Shown: positions 9,884 through 19,392 of the stretch, one piece after another
Position numbering within the stretch: the stretch's first letter is position 1
How the letters are laid out: every line of letters begins with the position of its first letter
Origin: Pseudomonas hamedanensis
GTDB taxonomy: Bacteria; Pseudomonadota; Gammaproteobacteria; Pseudomonadales; Pseudomonadaceae
Reading direction: 5' to 3'
Length of the DNA: 64,000 bases
Assembly: GCF_014268595.2 (NCBI RefSeq)
Contig: NZ_CP077091.1
Span: 2,006,501-2,070,500, forward strand
Position numbers and translations under genes: made by a program
Notes under the pieces: model-generated
Seen by the model: only the letters and a program-made list of their open reading frames with translations
The model's database searches: none
What the model was told of the DNA's origin: nothing

Positions 9884-10747
9884 TTAGCGCTTCTGGGTCA
9901 GGGCGCGGCGTTCGAATTCGACGATCCGCTGACGGTAATGCTCGATGGTCTGCGCGGTCAGGACGCTGCGCTGATCATCTTTCAGTTCGCCGTTCAGTTC
10001 CTGGGACAGCTTGCGCGCTGCCGCGACCATCACGTCGAAAGCCTGCTTCGGATGACGCGGGCCGGGCAGGCCGAGGAAGAAGCTCACCGCCGGGGTGCTG
10101 AAATGGTCAATGTCGTCCAGATCGAAAATGCCCGGCTTGACCGCGTTGGCCATGGAGAACAGCACTTCACCGTTGCCCGCCATGCTTTCGTGGCGGTGAA
10201 AGATATCCATTTCGCCGAAACGCAGACCGCTTTCGAGGATGTTCTGCAACAACGCCGGGCCTTTGAAGCCGGCCGGGTCACGGCAGATCACGCTGATGAC
10301 CAGGACTTCTTCGGCTTGCGGCTGATCTTTTTCCGCCACGGCCGCTGCAGGTTTGCTGTCGTCGGCAAAATCGTCGTCCCGGCTGCTGAAGCTCGGGCCG
10401 CCGTCCAGATCCAGGTCGAGGTTCAGGTCGCCCTGGGCCGGACCGTTGCTGCCGCGCTTGCCACGCTTGGAGCCGGATTCGCGCGGCTCGCGGGCTTCGC
10501 GGTTGGGCATGCTCACCGACGGCAGATCGTGCTCGTCCAGTTGCGGTTCCTTGTGTGTGTCCAGTACACGGGCCGGGCCCAACAGCTCGGCGCTGGTGTC
10601 CTCGTCGGGCAAGTTGGACAGACTTCGGTCAAGACGGAATTTCAGTTTTCCCTTGCCGCCGCGCATACGGCGCCAGCCATCGAAAAGAATACCGGCTATG
10701 ACAATGATGCCGATGACGATCAGCCACTCGCGCAGACCGATTTCCAT
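9884..10747 (-). CDS. zipA: Cell division protein ZipA
   Basis: The 287-residue protein anchors FtsZ to the inner membrane during septum formation. It has a single N-terminal membrane segment (about residues 7-23, [15 protein letters not shown]) preceded by a very short periplasmic tail. A basic then acidic low-complexity linker follows (about 25-145). The C-terminal FtsZ-binding domain starts near [14 protein letters not shown]. Length and layout match the family. It sits between smc and ligA. The 259-bp gap upstream contains a small hairpin and could hold a promoter of its own. Confidence 0.96.
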   Translation of the reverse strand: MEIGLREWLIVIGIIVIAGILFDGWRRMRGGKGKLKFRLDRSLSNLPDEDTSAELLGPARVLDTHKEPQLDEHDLPSVSMPNREAREPRESGSKRGKRGSNGPAQGDLNLDLDLDGGPSFSSRDDDFADDSKPAAAVAEKDQPQAEEVLVISVICRDPAGFKGPALLQNILESGLRFGEMDIFHRHESMAGNGEVLFSMANAVKPGIFDLDDIDHFSTPAVSFFLGLPGPRHPKQAFDVMVAAARKLSQELNGELKDDQRSVLTAQTIEHYRQRIVEFERRALTQKR

Positions 10748-10786
10748 GTAATCCCGTGCCTCTATAAAAAATGCTGAAAAATAAGG

Positions 10787-10805
10787 GGTTTACACTGCGT
10801 AAACC
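10787..10805 (-). other. Small inverted repeat between smc and zipA
   Basis: Perfect 7-bp arms GGTTTAC / GTAAACC with a 5-nt loop, followed on the minus strand by CCTTATTTTT. It could attenuate the smc transcript, but the T run is not directly at the stem, so terminator activity is doubtful. The rest of the gap 10748-11006 shows nothing else recognisable. Confidence 0.4.
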
Positions 10806-11006
10806 GCTTTAAAACGTGGCGCCAACTCTATGTTCTGACAGGCGTTTTGCCCACGTATACGAAAAATTGACATTAAACTAGCACGACCAAAGGCAACTTT
10901 ACACCGTCTGTCTCATTTGGCTTGCGCGAATATGTCGATTGGCCATCCAGCCGATGTCAGTAAAAGGTCCTACAGACCTCCAAAACTATTCCGACATCAC
11001 GCCGAT

Positions 11007-14000
11007 TCAGGCGTCCACCATCGCCATCGCCTCCTCGACATCCACCGCCACCAGCCGTGAGCAACCCGGTTCATGCATCGTCACGCCCATCAACTGTTCG
11101 GCCATTTCCATGGCGATCTTGTTGTGGGTGATGTAGATGAACTGCACGGTCTGGGACATTTCTTTGACCAGGCGCGCGTAGCGTCCAACGTTAGCGTCAT
11201 CCAGCGGCGCGTCAACCTCATCGAGCATGCAGAACGGCGCCGGGTTCAGCTTGAAGATGGCAAAAACCAATGCCAGCGCGGTCAGGGCTTTTTCCCCGCC
11301 GGAGAGCAAATGGATGGTGCTGTTCTTCTTCCCGGGCGGCTGCGCCATGATCGTCACCCCTGTATCGAGTAGATCTTCGCCCGTCAGTTCCAAATACGCG
11401 CGCCCGCCACCGAAAACTTTTGGGAAAAGCGCCTGTAAACCGCCATTGATCTGATCAAAGGTATCCTTGAATCGGTTACGGGTTTCCTTGTCGATCTTGC
11501 GGATGACGTTTTCCAGGGTGTCCAGGGCTTCGACCAGATCGGCGTCCTGTGCGTCCAGATAACGTTTACGCTCCGATTGTTGCGTGTATTCGTCGATGGC
11601 CGCGAGGTTGATCGCGCCCAGGCGCTGAATCCGCGCGTTGATGCGTTCGAGTTCTTCTTCGGCTTCGCGTTCACTGGCTTGCGCCGTCAAGGTCGCGAGG
11701 ACGCCGTTGAGGTCGTAGCCATCTTCGAGCAGTTGATCCTGCAAGGCCTTGCGGCGCACGGTCAGGGCTTGCCATTCCATGCGCTGTTGTTCGAGCTGGC
11801 CGCGAATCAACTGCGATTGCTGCTCGGCCTGGGTGCGGCGTTTTTCCGCGTCGCGCAGTTCGCGGTCGGCGTCTTCCAGGGCGATCTGCGCGGTCTTGAG
11901 CTCTTCATCGACGGTCATGCGCTTGTCGAGCAGTTCTTCGAGTTTCAGGCGCAGCTCTTCCAGCGGCGCCTCGCCCTCCTCCAGATTCAGGCTCAACTGC
12001 TCGCGCTTTTCGGTGAGGCGCTCGGCCTGCATTTCCAGACGCTCCAGCGCCTGACGCGTGGAGTCGTGCTGGGCGCGCAACGAGCCAAGACGCACGGCCA
12101 GTTGATGGGCGTGATCCTTGTGCTGCCGCGCTTCCTGACGCACGCGGTCGAGGCGTTCGCGCAGGCTGTCGCGCTGGGCCAGCAGCAACTCGCGCTGCTC
12201 GGTGTCCAGCGCCATGGCATCCAGCGCTTCCTGCAATTGCATGCGTGCTTCGCCGACTTGTTCGTGCTCAAGCTCGCGCTGCTCGCCAAGCTCGACCAGC
12301 TCTTCATCGAGACGAGTGCGGCGCAAGGTGAGCTGTTCAGCCTTGGCTTTGCCGGCCGACAATTGCGCTTTCAGTTCACCTTGCTGACGCGCTTCGTCTT
12401 GCAGTAAACGGCGCAGATGTTCGCGACCGTTTTCCTGCTGACGCTGTTGTGCGCGCAGGGTTTGCAGACGGGTTTCCATGGCCTCGACCGTGGCTTCGCG
12501 CTCTTCGCGCTCCAGCTGAAGATCTTCGATTTCCTGGCCCCGGGCGAGCATGCCGCTTTCCGCTTCGCTCGCGCGACGTACGCGTAAAAAGTGCCGACCA
12601 ACCCAATAGCCGTCGCGACTGATCAGGCTTTGCCCGGCATTCAACTGACCGCGCAAGGCCAGCGCCTGCTCCAGACTGTCGACCGGCTTGACCTGACCAA
12701 GCCACGGCGACAGATCGATCTGCGCCTCGACTTTATCCAGCAGACTGCCCGCCACGCGCACGCCATCGCTGGCCGGGCTGAGCAGGCGCAGATCGCCCTG
12801 AGTGAAACCGGACAAATCGAAGCCGCTGAAATCATCGACCAGCACCGCTTGCAGGTCGGCGCCGAGTACCGTTTCAACCGCCAGTTCCCAACCGGCCTCG
12901 ACCTTCAAGCCCTCGGCCAGACGCGGACGCTCGGCGAGGTTGTGTTCCTTCAGCCATTCAGCGGTGCCGGTGCCCGGATCGAGTGCGGCCTGCTGCAAGG
13001 CTTCCAGCGACGCCAGACGTCCGTTAAGCCGCTGCAAATCACCCTGCGCCTGTTGCTGCGCGGTCAACGCCTGCTGCAACTCCTGACGCAATTGTTCAAG
13101 TTTTTCGACCTGCGCTTCTTCACTGGTCTGCAAATCTTCCAGGGTTGCTTCGGACTCGGCGAGCTGTTCGTTGAGCGCCATGATCGCCGCGTCTTCCGGG
13201 TCGGCAGAGAGCAACGCGCGCTCCTCAGCGAGGCGCTTCTGCCGATCGGCCAGACGCTCCATGCTGCTTTCCAGTTGCTGAATGCGCGACTGCTGCACTT
13301 CGGCCTGGCGACGCGGTTCGGCGGCGGTCAGGTTGAACGTGTCCCACTGCTCCTGCCAGCCGTGCATGGTGCTTTCGGCTTCTTCGAGGGCAGCGGCGGC
13401 TTCCTCGGCGGCGGCGCTGGTGACTTCCTGCTCGGGGGTGAGCATGTCCAGCTCTTCGCCGAGGGTCAGCAACAGCGTGCGGTCGTGGCCCAGGTGCGAT
13501 TCGGTTTCCAGTCGCGCGCGTTCGGCTTCTTTCAGATCGTCCTGCAACTGGCGCAGACGCTGCTGCCCGTGCTGAATGCTCTGCTCGACCCGGGCGATGT
13601 CGCCGCCGACCGAATAGAAGCGTCCCTGCACCAGATTGAAGCGCTCGGACAGCTCGTGATGGCCGTCGCGCAGGCGTTCGATGGCCGCGTCGGCATTACG
13701 CTGCTCGGCGACCAATGCTTCGAAGCTGACTTCCTGGTTGCCGATGATCGACTCGCGCTGGCCGACCTGCTCGTTGAGATCCTGCCAGCGCAGGGCCGAC
13801 AGTTGCGCCTTGAGCTGACGCTCTTCGGCTTTGAGTTCCTGATATTTCTTCGCGGCCTCGGCCTGGCGGTGCAAGCGCTCAAGTTGACGCTCAAGCTCTT
13901 CGCGCAGGTCGGTCAGGCGAGCGAGGTTTTCGTGGGTGCGACGAATGCGGTTTTCGGTCTCGCGCCGGCGTTCCTTGTACTTGGAAATACCGGCAGCTTC

Positions 14001-14495
14001 TTCGATGAAATTGCGCAGGTCTTCCGGCTTGGATTCGATCAGCTTGGAGATCATCCCCTGTTCGATGATCGAGTAGCTGCGCGGGCCGAGGCCGGTGCCG
14101 AGAAAGATATCGGTGATGTCGCGCCGACGGCACTTGGTGCCGTTGAGGTAATAGGTGGTCTGGCTGTCGCGGGTAACTTTACGGCGGATGGAAATTTCCG
14201 CATAGGCGGCGTATTCGCCAAGCAGCGTGCCGTCGGAGTTGTCGAACACCAGTTCGATGCTCGCCTGGCTTACCGGTTTGCGGCTGGTCGAACCGTTGAA
14301 GATGACGTCGGTCATCGACTCGCCACGGAGGTTCTTCGCCGAACTTTCGCCCATCACCCAGCGTACGGCGTCGATGATGTTCGACTTGCCGCAACCGTTC
14401 GGCCCGACGACCGCCGCCATGTTACTGGGGAAGTTCACCGTGGTCGGGTCGACGAAGGATTTGAACCCCGCCAGTTTGATGCACTTTAGCCGCAC
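11007..14495 (-). CDS. smc: Chromosome partition protein SMC
   Basis: The 1162-residue protein is the ATPase of the bacterial condensin that compacts and segregates the chromosome. Walker A GPNGCGKS is at residues 31-38. Two long Gln/Glu-rich coiled coils flank a hinge at about residues 510-640. The ABC signature LSGGEKA and Walker B FCMLDEVDAPLDD are in the last 100 residues. Length is normal and all ATPase motifs are present. Its start lies 2 bp from the end of the upstream GntR gene, so the two are probably cotranscribed. Confidence 0.97.
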   Translation of the reverse strand: MRLKCIKLAGFKSFVDPTTVNFPSNMAAVVGPNGCGKSNIIDAVRWVMGESSAKNLRGESMTDVIFNGSTSRKPVSQASIELVFDNSDGTLLGEYAAYAEISIRRKVTRDSQTTYYLNGTKCRRRDITDIFLGTGLGPRSYSIIEQGMISKLIESKPEDLRNFIEEAAGISKYKERRRETENRIRRTHENLARLTDLREELERQLERLHRQAEAAKKYQELKAEERQLKAQLSALRWQDLNEQVGQRESIIGNQEVSFEALVAEQRNADAAIERLRDGHHELSERFNLVQGRFYSVGGDIARVEQSIQHGQQRLRQLQDDLKEAERARLETESHLGHDRTLLLTLGEELDMLTPEQEVTSAAAEEAAAALEEAESTMHGWQEQWDTFNLTAAEPRRQAEVQQSRIQQLESSMERLADRQKRLAEERALLSADPEDAAIMALNEQLAESEATLEDLQTSEEAQVEKLEQLRQELQQALTAQQQAQGDLQRLNGRLASLEALQQAALDPGTGTAEWLKEHNLAERPRLAEGLKVEAGWELAVETVLGADLQAVLVDDFSGFDLSGFTQGDLRLLSPASDGVRVAGSLLDKVEAQIDLSPWLGQVKPVDSLEQALALRGQLNAGQSLISRDGYWVGRHFLRVRRASEAESGMLARGQEIEDLQLEREEREATVEAMETRLQTLRAQQRQQENGREHLRRLLQDEARQQGELKAQLSAGKAKAEQLTLRRTRLDEELVELGEQRELEHEQVGEARMQLQEALDAMALDTEQRELLLAQRDSLRERLDRVRQEARQHKDHAHQLAVRLGSLRAQHDSTRQALERLEMQAERLTEKREQLSLNLEEGEAPLEELRLKLEELLDKRMTVDEELKTAQIALEDADRELRDAEKRRTQAEQQSQLIRGQLEQQRMEWQALTVRRKALQDQLLEDGYDLNGVLATLTAQASEREAEEELERINARIQRLGAINLAAIDEYTQQSERKRYLDAQDADLVEALDTLENVIRKIDKETRNRFKDTFDQINGGLQALFPKVFGGGRAYLELTGEDLLDTGVTIMAQPPGKKNSTIHLLSGGEKALTALALVFAIFKLNPAPFCMLDEVDAPLDDANVGRYARLVKEMSQTVQFIYITHNKIAMEMAEQLMGVTMHEPGCSRLVAVDVEEAMAMVDA

Positions 14496-14497
14496 GC

Positions 14498-15157
14498 TTA
14501 AGCAACCGTCAGCGCAGACACCACCAGATCACAACTGCGCTGGGCGTACGCCGTCAGCACGATGCGGATCTGCGGCAAATCACGGGCGAGCACGGCGGCG
14601 AGCAAGCGTTCGAACAGTTCGAGGAATTCGCTCATTTCCGCCTTGCGCTGTTCGAGCGCGAGGAAATACGCGCGGCTCATCGCCGGCTGGAGGTTCTCGA
14701 CGGTTTCTTGCAGGTACGGATTGTTGGCAAACGGATAGGCGGCGCGCATCACCGCGAAGCTGTCGTCGACGAAGCTGCGGATATCGCCGCGTTCGTAGCT
14801 GGCGGTCAGGCGCTGCTGAATCTGTACGAACGGCGCCATGTCCGACTGCACTTGCCAGCCGTTGGCGACCGCATTGCCGAGCAGGATGTACAGCTCGCTC
14901 ATCAGCGTGCACAGGCTCTGCACCTTGTGCGGCGTCAGCTCGGTGACGTGGGCGCCACGACGCGGCAGGATCGCGATCAGGTGACGGCGCTCGAGGATCA
15001 GCAAGGCTTCGCGCACGGAACCGCGACTGACGTTGAGCGCCAGCGTGACCTTCTGTTCCTGGATGCGCTCTCCCGGCTTCATTTCGCCACGAATGATGCG
15101 TTCGGCGAGGTGGTGAGCGATTTGCTCGGCGAGGCTGTCCGGCGCCTTGAACGTCAT
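14498..15157 (-). CDS. GntR-family (FadR/FCD type) transcriptional regulator, probably of xdhABC-guaD
   Basis: The 219-residue protein has an N-terminal winged helix (about residues 5-72, with the recognition part NVSRGSVREALLILE) and a C-terminal all-helical FCD effector domain. Such proteins usually repress adjacent catabolic genes and release DNA when they bind a small acid or metabolite. It is divergent from xdhA. Two copies of TGAC-N6-GTCA in the shared promoter region are good candidates for its operator. Its stop is 2 bp from the smc start, so transcription of smc may be coupled to it. A role in purine catabolism is inferred from position. Confidence 0.88.
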   Translation of the reverse strand: MTFKAPDSLAEQIAHHLAERIIRGEMKPGERIQEQKVTLALNVSRGSVREALLILERRHLIAILPRRGAHVTELTPHKVQSLCTLMSELYILLGNAVANGWQVQSDMAPFVQIQQRLTASYERGDIRSFVDDSFAVMRAAYPFANNPYLQETVENLQPAMSRAYFLALEQRKAEMSEFLELFERLLAAVLARDLPQIRIVLTAYAQRSCDLVVSALTVA

Positions 15158-15329
15158 GGTTGTCCTTCAAACTCTATCGATCTGCACAAGCGGCGCAGTG
15201 TAGCGCAAATGCACGGTCATGGCGGAGTGCCCACTCAGCGGTTTTTGGCACGAATCCCGCAAAAAAGCGCAGTGACCGATGAAGGTCAATACTGAATAGA
15301 CACGCTGTTGATCGACGAAACGGATTTTC

Positions 15330-15380
15330 CTGACCTTTAAGTCAGAAAACCATTGACCGAAAAGTCAGACCTGCTAAATT
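15330..15380 (+). promoter_or_regulatory. xdhA promoter with two tandem candidate operators
   Basis: A sigma70-type promoter: TTGACC at 15353-15358, 16-bp spacer, TAAATT at 15375-15380. Two inverted repeats TGAC-N6-GTCA are at 15331-15344 and 15354-15367, with centres 23 bp apart, about two helical turns. The second overlaps the -35 box and spacer, so a protein bound there should block RNA polymerase. Confidence 0.6.
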
Positions 15381-15425
15381 CGGTTCACGTCGGTTAACAA
15401 CAATAATGAGTCTGCGAGGCCTTCC

Positions 15426-16880
15426 GTGATCCAGTTTTTACTAAACCAGGAACTCCGTAGCGAGCACGCCCTGGACCCGAATCTGACCGTGCTCAATTAC
15501 CTGCGCGAACACGTGGGCAAGCCCGGCACCAAAGAAGGTTGCGCCAGCGGTGACTGCGGCGCCTGCACCGTGGTGGTTGGCGAGCTGCAGATAGATGACG
15601 CGGGTCGTGAACACATTCGCTATCGCAGCCTCAATTCGTGCCTGACCTTCGTGTCGTCGCTGCACGGCAAACAACTGATCAGCGTTGAAGACCTCAAGCA
15701 CAAGGGCGAACTGCACAGCGTGCAAAAGGCTATGGTCGAGTGCCACGGCTCGCAATGCGGTTTCTGCACCCCCGGTTTCGTCATGTCGCTGTTCGCCCTG
15801 CAAAAGAATAGCGATGCGCCGGACCCGGCCAAGGCCCACGAAGCGTTGGCCGGCAACCTCTGTCGCTGCACCGGCTACCGGCCGATTCTGGCGGCTGCCG
15901 AACAATCCTGCTGCGGCAAACCAGCGGATCAGTTCGACGCCCGCGAAGCCGAGACCATCGCCCGCCTCAAAGCCATCGCGCCGACCGATATCGGCGAACT
16001 CAACAGCGGCGACAAGCGCTGCCTGGTGCCGCTGACCGTGGCCGATCTGGCCGATCTCTACGACGCTTATCCACAGGCGCGGCTGCTCGCTGGCGGCACC
16101 GATCTGGCGCTGGAAGTCACCCAGTTCCACCGCACCCTGCCGGTGATGATCTACGTCGGCAACGTCGCCGAAATGAAGCGCATCGAAACCTTCGAAGACC
16201 GCATCGAAATCGGCGCCGCCACCGCCCTCTCCGACTGCTATGAAGCGTTGAACGCCGAGTACCCGGACTTCGGCGAACTGCTGCACCGCTTCGCCTCGTT
16301 GCAGATCCGCAATCAGGGCACCCTCGGCGGCAACATCGGCAACGCCTCGCCGATCGGTGACTCGCCACCGCTGCTGATCGCGCTCGGCGCGCAGCTCGTG
16401 CTGTGCAAGGGCGAAACCCGTCGCACCCTGAACCTGGAAGATTACTTCATCGACTACAAAGTCACCGCGCGCCAGGAAAGCGAGTTCATCGAAAAAATCA
16501 TCGTCCCGCGTGCCCGCGCCGAACAACTGTTCCGCGCCTATAAAGTCTCCAAGCGTCTCGACGATGACATTTCCGCCGTGTGCGCCGCGTTCAATCTGCG
16601 CGTGGAAAACGGCGTGATCAGCGATGCCCGGGTGGCCTTCGGCGGCATGGCGGCCATTCCAAAACGCGCCGCGCATTGCGAAGCCGTGCTCAATGGCGCG
16701 CCCTTCAACAACGCCGTGATCGAACGCGCCTGCGCCGCCCTGGCCGAAGATTTCACGCCGCTCTCGGACTTCCGCGCCAGCAAGGAATACCGCCTGCTCA
16801 GCGCGCAGAACCTGCTGCGCAAATACTTCATCGAACTGCAAACACCGCACATCGAGACCCGGGTGACCGCTTATGTCTAA
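15426..16880 (+). CDS. xdhA: Xanthine dehydrogenase small subunit (FeS/FAD)
   Basis: The 484-residue subunit passes electrons from the molybdenum centre to NAD. The plant-type [2Fe-2S] cysteines are C39, C44, C47 and C72. The second [2Fe-2S] domain uses C111, C114, C146 and C148. A FAD-binding domain follows from about residue 190 with the LLAGGTDLALE loop, then a CO_deh_flav_C domain. The start is a GTG at 15426 with GAGG 6 nt upstream. Its end overlaps xdhB by 8 bp, so expression is coupled. The enzyme oxidises hypoxanthine and xanthine to urate in the cytoplasm. Confidence 0.96.
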   Translation: MIQFLLNQELRSEHALDPNLTVLNYLREHVGKPGTKEGCASGDCGACTVVVGELQIDDAGREHIRYRSLNSCLTFVSSLHGKQLISVEDLKHKGELHSVQKAMVECHGSQCGFCTPGFVMSLFALQKNSDAPDPAKAHEALAGNLCRCTGYRPILAAAEQSCCGKPADQFDAREAETIARLKAIAPTDIGELNSGDKRCLVPLTVADLADLYDAYPQARLLAGGTDLALEVTQFHRTLPVMIYVGNVAEMKRIETFEDRIEIGAATALSDCYEALNAEYPDFGELLHRFASLQIRNQGTLGGNIGNASPIGDSPPLLIALGAQLVLCKGETRRTLNLEDYFIDYKVTARQESEFIEKIIVPRARAEQLFRAYKVSKRLDDDISAVCAAFNLRVENGVISDARVAFGGMAAIPKRAAHCEAVLNGAPFNNAVIERACAALAEDFTPLSDFRASKEYRLLSAQNLLRKYFIELQTPHIETRVTAYV

Positions 16881-19266
16881 CCATCACGCCGTAGAGAAAA
16901 CTCAGGCTGAATTGGCCGAACTGTTCGCCAAGGATCTGACCACCGGTGTCGGTCGCAGCGTCAAGCACGACAGCGCCGCCAAGCACGTGTCCGGTGAAGC
17001 GCAGTACATCGATGATCGCCTGGAATTTCCCAATCAACTGCACCTGTACGCGCGTCTGTCGGACCGCGCCCACGCGAAAATCATCAGCATCGACACGCAG
17101 CCGTGCTACGCCTTCGAAGGCGTGCGCATCGTCATTACCCACGAAGACGTGCCGGGCCTGAAAGACATCGGCCCGCTGATGCCGGGCGACCCGCTGCTGG
17201 CGATCGATGACGTGCAGTTCGTCGGCCAACCGGTGCTGGCCGTGGCCGCGAAAGATCTGGAAACCGCACGCAAAGCGGCGATGGCGGCGATCATCGAATA
17301 CGAAGATCTCGAACCGGTGCTCGACGTCGTCGAAGCCCTGCGCAAACGCCACTTCGTGCTCGACAGCCACACCCATCAGCGTGGCGATTCGGCTTCGGCG
17401 CTGGCCACGGCTGAACACCGCATTCAGGGCACGCTGCACATCGGCGGCCAGGAGCACTTCTATCTGGAGACGCAAATCTCTTCGGTGATGCCCACCGAAG
17501 ACGGCGGCATGATCGTCTACTGCTCGACGCAGAATCCGACTGAAGTGCAGAAACTGGTCGCCGAAGTGCTCGACGTGTCGATGAACAAAATCGTCGTCGA
17601 CATGCGGCGCATGGGCGGTGGTTTCGGTGGCAAGGAAACCCAGGCCGCCAGCCCGGCGTGCCTGTGCGCGGTGGTCGCGCACCTCACTGGTCAGCCAACC
17701 AAGATGCGCCTGCCGCGCGTTGAAGACATGCTGATGACCGGCAAGCGTCACCCCTTCTACGTCGAGTACGACGTCGGCTTCGACAGCAGTGGGCGCCTGC
17801 ACGGCATCAACATGGACCTGGCCGGCAACTGCGGTTGTTCGCCGGACTTGTCCGCGTCGATCGTCGACCGGGCGATGTTCCACTCGGACAATTCGTACTA
17901 CCTCGGCGATGCGACCATCAACGGTCATCGCTGCAAGACCAACACCGCGTCGAACACCGCTTATCGTGGCTTCGGTGGCCCGCAGGGTATGGTCGCGATC
18001 GAGGAAGTGATGGACGCGATTGCCCGTCACTTGCAGCTTGATCCGCTGGCGGTGCGCAAAGCCAACTACTACGGCAAGACCGAGCGCAACGTCACGCACT
18101 ACTACCAGACCGTCGAGCACAACATGCTCGAAGAGATGACCGCCGAACTGGAAGAAAGCAGCCAGTACGCCGAACGCCGCGAAGCGATCCGCCGCTACAA
18201 CGCCAACAGTCCGATTCTGAAGAAAGGCCTGGCGCTGACCCCGGTGAAGTTCGGCATTTCCTTCACCGCCAGTTTCCTCAATCAGGCCGGTGCGCTGATC
18301 CACATCTACACCGACGGCAGCATCCACCTGAACCACGGCGGCACCGAAATGGGTCAAGGCCTGAACACCAAAGTCGCCCAGGTCGTGGCTGAGGTATTTC
18401 AGGTGGAAATCGATCGCGTGCAGATCACCGCGACCAACACCGACAAGGTGCCGAACACCTCGCCGACGGCGGCGTCCAGCGGTGCGGATTTGAATGGCAA
18501 GGCCGCGCAGAACGCGGCGCAAACCATCAAGCAACGCTTAGTCGAGTTCGCCGCGCGCCATTACAAGGTCAGCGAAGAAGACGTCGAATTCCGCAACGGT
18601 CATGTGCGCGTGCGCGAGCAGATCATGACCTTTGAAGCGCTGGTCCAGCAGGCGTATTTCAATCAGGTGTCGCTGTCGAGCACCGGGTTCTACAAGACCC
18701 CGAAAATCTATTACGACCGCAGCCAGGCGCGCGGCCGTCCGTTCTATTACTTCGCCTTCGGCGCGGCGTGCTGCGAAGTGATCGTCGACACCCTGACCGG
18801 CGAGTACAAGATGCTGCGTACTGACATTCTGCATGACGTCGGCGCCTCGTTGAACCCGTCGATCGACATCGGTCAGGTCGAAGGCGGTTTCGTCCAGGGC
18901 ATGGGCTGGCTGACCATGGAAGAACTGGTCTGGAACAACAAGGGCAAGCTGATGACCAACGGCCCGGCCAGCTACAAGATCCCGGCGGTGGCGGACATGC
19001 CGCTCGACCTGCGGGTGAAACTGGTGGAAAACCGCAAGAACCCGGAAGACACGGTGTTCCATTCCAAAGCCGTCGGTGAACCGCCGTTCATGCTCGGGAT
19101 TGCCGCATGGTGCGCGATCAAGGATGCGGTGGCGAGCCTCGGTGATTATCAGCATCAGCCGAAAATCGATGCGCCGGCGACGCCTGAGCGGGTGTTGTGG
19201 GGGTGTGAGCAGATGCGCCAGCTAAAGGCTGTGAAAGCGGCCGAAGCTGAAACCGCGGTTGTTTGA
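16873..19266 (+). CDS. xdhB: Xanthine dehydrogenase molybdopterin-binding subunit
   Basis: The 797-residue catalytic subunit carries the molybdenum cofactor. Visible hallmarks are the RMGGGFGGKET loop (about residues 246-256), the GRFVQGMGW-like GGFVQGMGW segment that binds the cofactor, and the conserved glutamate in VGEPPFMLG near residue 737 that acts as catalytic base in the family. Its ATG lies within the end of xdhA (ATGTCTAA). It is followed by a 113-bp palindromic repeat before xdhC, an unusual insertion within an otherwise tight operon. Confidence 0.97.
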   Translation: MSNHHAVEKTQAELAELFAKDLTTGVGRSVKHDSAAKHVSGEAQYIDDRLEFPNQLHLYARLSDRAHAKIISIDTQPCYAFEGVRIVITHEDVPGLKDIGPLMPGDPLLAIDDVQFVGQPVLAVAAKDLETARKAAMAAIIEYEDLEPVLDVVEALRKRHFVLDSHTHQRGDSASALATAEHRIQGTLHIGGQEHFYLETQISSVMPTEDGGMIVYCSTQNPTEVQKLVAEVLDVSMNKIVVDMRRMGGGFGGKETQAASPACLCAVVAHLTGQPTKMRLPRVEDMLMTGKRHPFYVEYDVGFDSSGRLHGINMDLAGNCGCSPDLSASIVDRAMFHSDNSYYLGDATINGHRCKTNTASNTAYRGFGGPQGMVAIEEVMDAIARHLQLDPLAVRKANYYGKTERNVTHYYQTVEHNMLEEMTAELEESSQYAERREAIRRYNANSPILKKGLALTPVKFGISFTASFLNQAGALIHIYTDGSIHLNHGGTEMGQGLNTKVAQVVAEVFQVEIDRVQITATNTDKVPNTSPTAASSGADLNGKAAQNAAQTIKQRLVEFAARHYKVSEEDVEFRNGHVRVREQIMTFEALVQQAYFNQVSLSSTGFYKTPKIYYDRSQARGRPFYYFAFGAACCEVIVDTLTGEYKMLRTDILHDVGASLNPSIDIGQVEGGFVQGMGWLTMEELVWNNKGKLMTNGPASYKIPAVADMPLDLRVKLVENRKNPEDTVFHSKAVGEPPFMLGIAAWCAIKDAVASLGDYQHQPKIDAPATPERVLWGCEQMRQLKAVKAAEAETAVV

Positions 19267-19267
19267 T

Positions 19268-19380
19268 GATCGTCCCCACGCTCTGCGTGGGAATGCAGCC
19301 CGCGACGCTCTGCGTCGCATCCTGAACAGCGGACGCGGAGCGTCCAGTGATGCATTCCCACGCAGAGCGTGGGAACGATC
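19268..19380. repeat. Long palindromic repeat, family R (copy 2), inside the xdh operon
   Basis: The outer arms GATCGTCCCCACGCTCTGCG and GCAGAGCGTGGGAACGATC, with inner arms GCGACGCTCTGCGTCGC and GGACGCGGAGCGTCC, fill the xdhB-xdhC gap. The repeat ends 2 bp before the GAGAGG ribosome-binding site of xdhC. Confidence 0.88.
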
Positions 19381-19392
19381 TGAGAGGTGTGT

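Noticed and set aside
10868..10900. TTGACA box on the plus strand between zipA and smc
   Set aside because: No suitable -10 and no plus-strand gene follows; the apparent plus frames there are shadows of smc.
16828..18534. 568-residue open frame on the minus strand opposite xdhB
   Set aside because: High-GC shadow of xdhB: composition rich in Arg, Val and His, no family features, and xdhB is certain. Similar long shadows opposite ligA (8142-9689), rlmL (28978-31062), nirB (39136-41340) and acnD/prpC (61641-63470) were rejected for the same reason.
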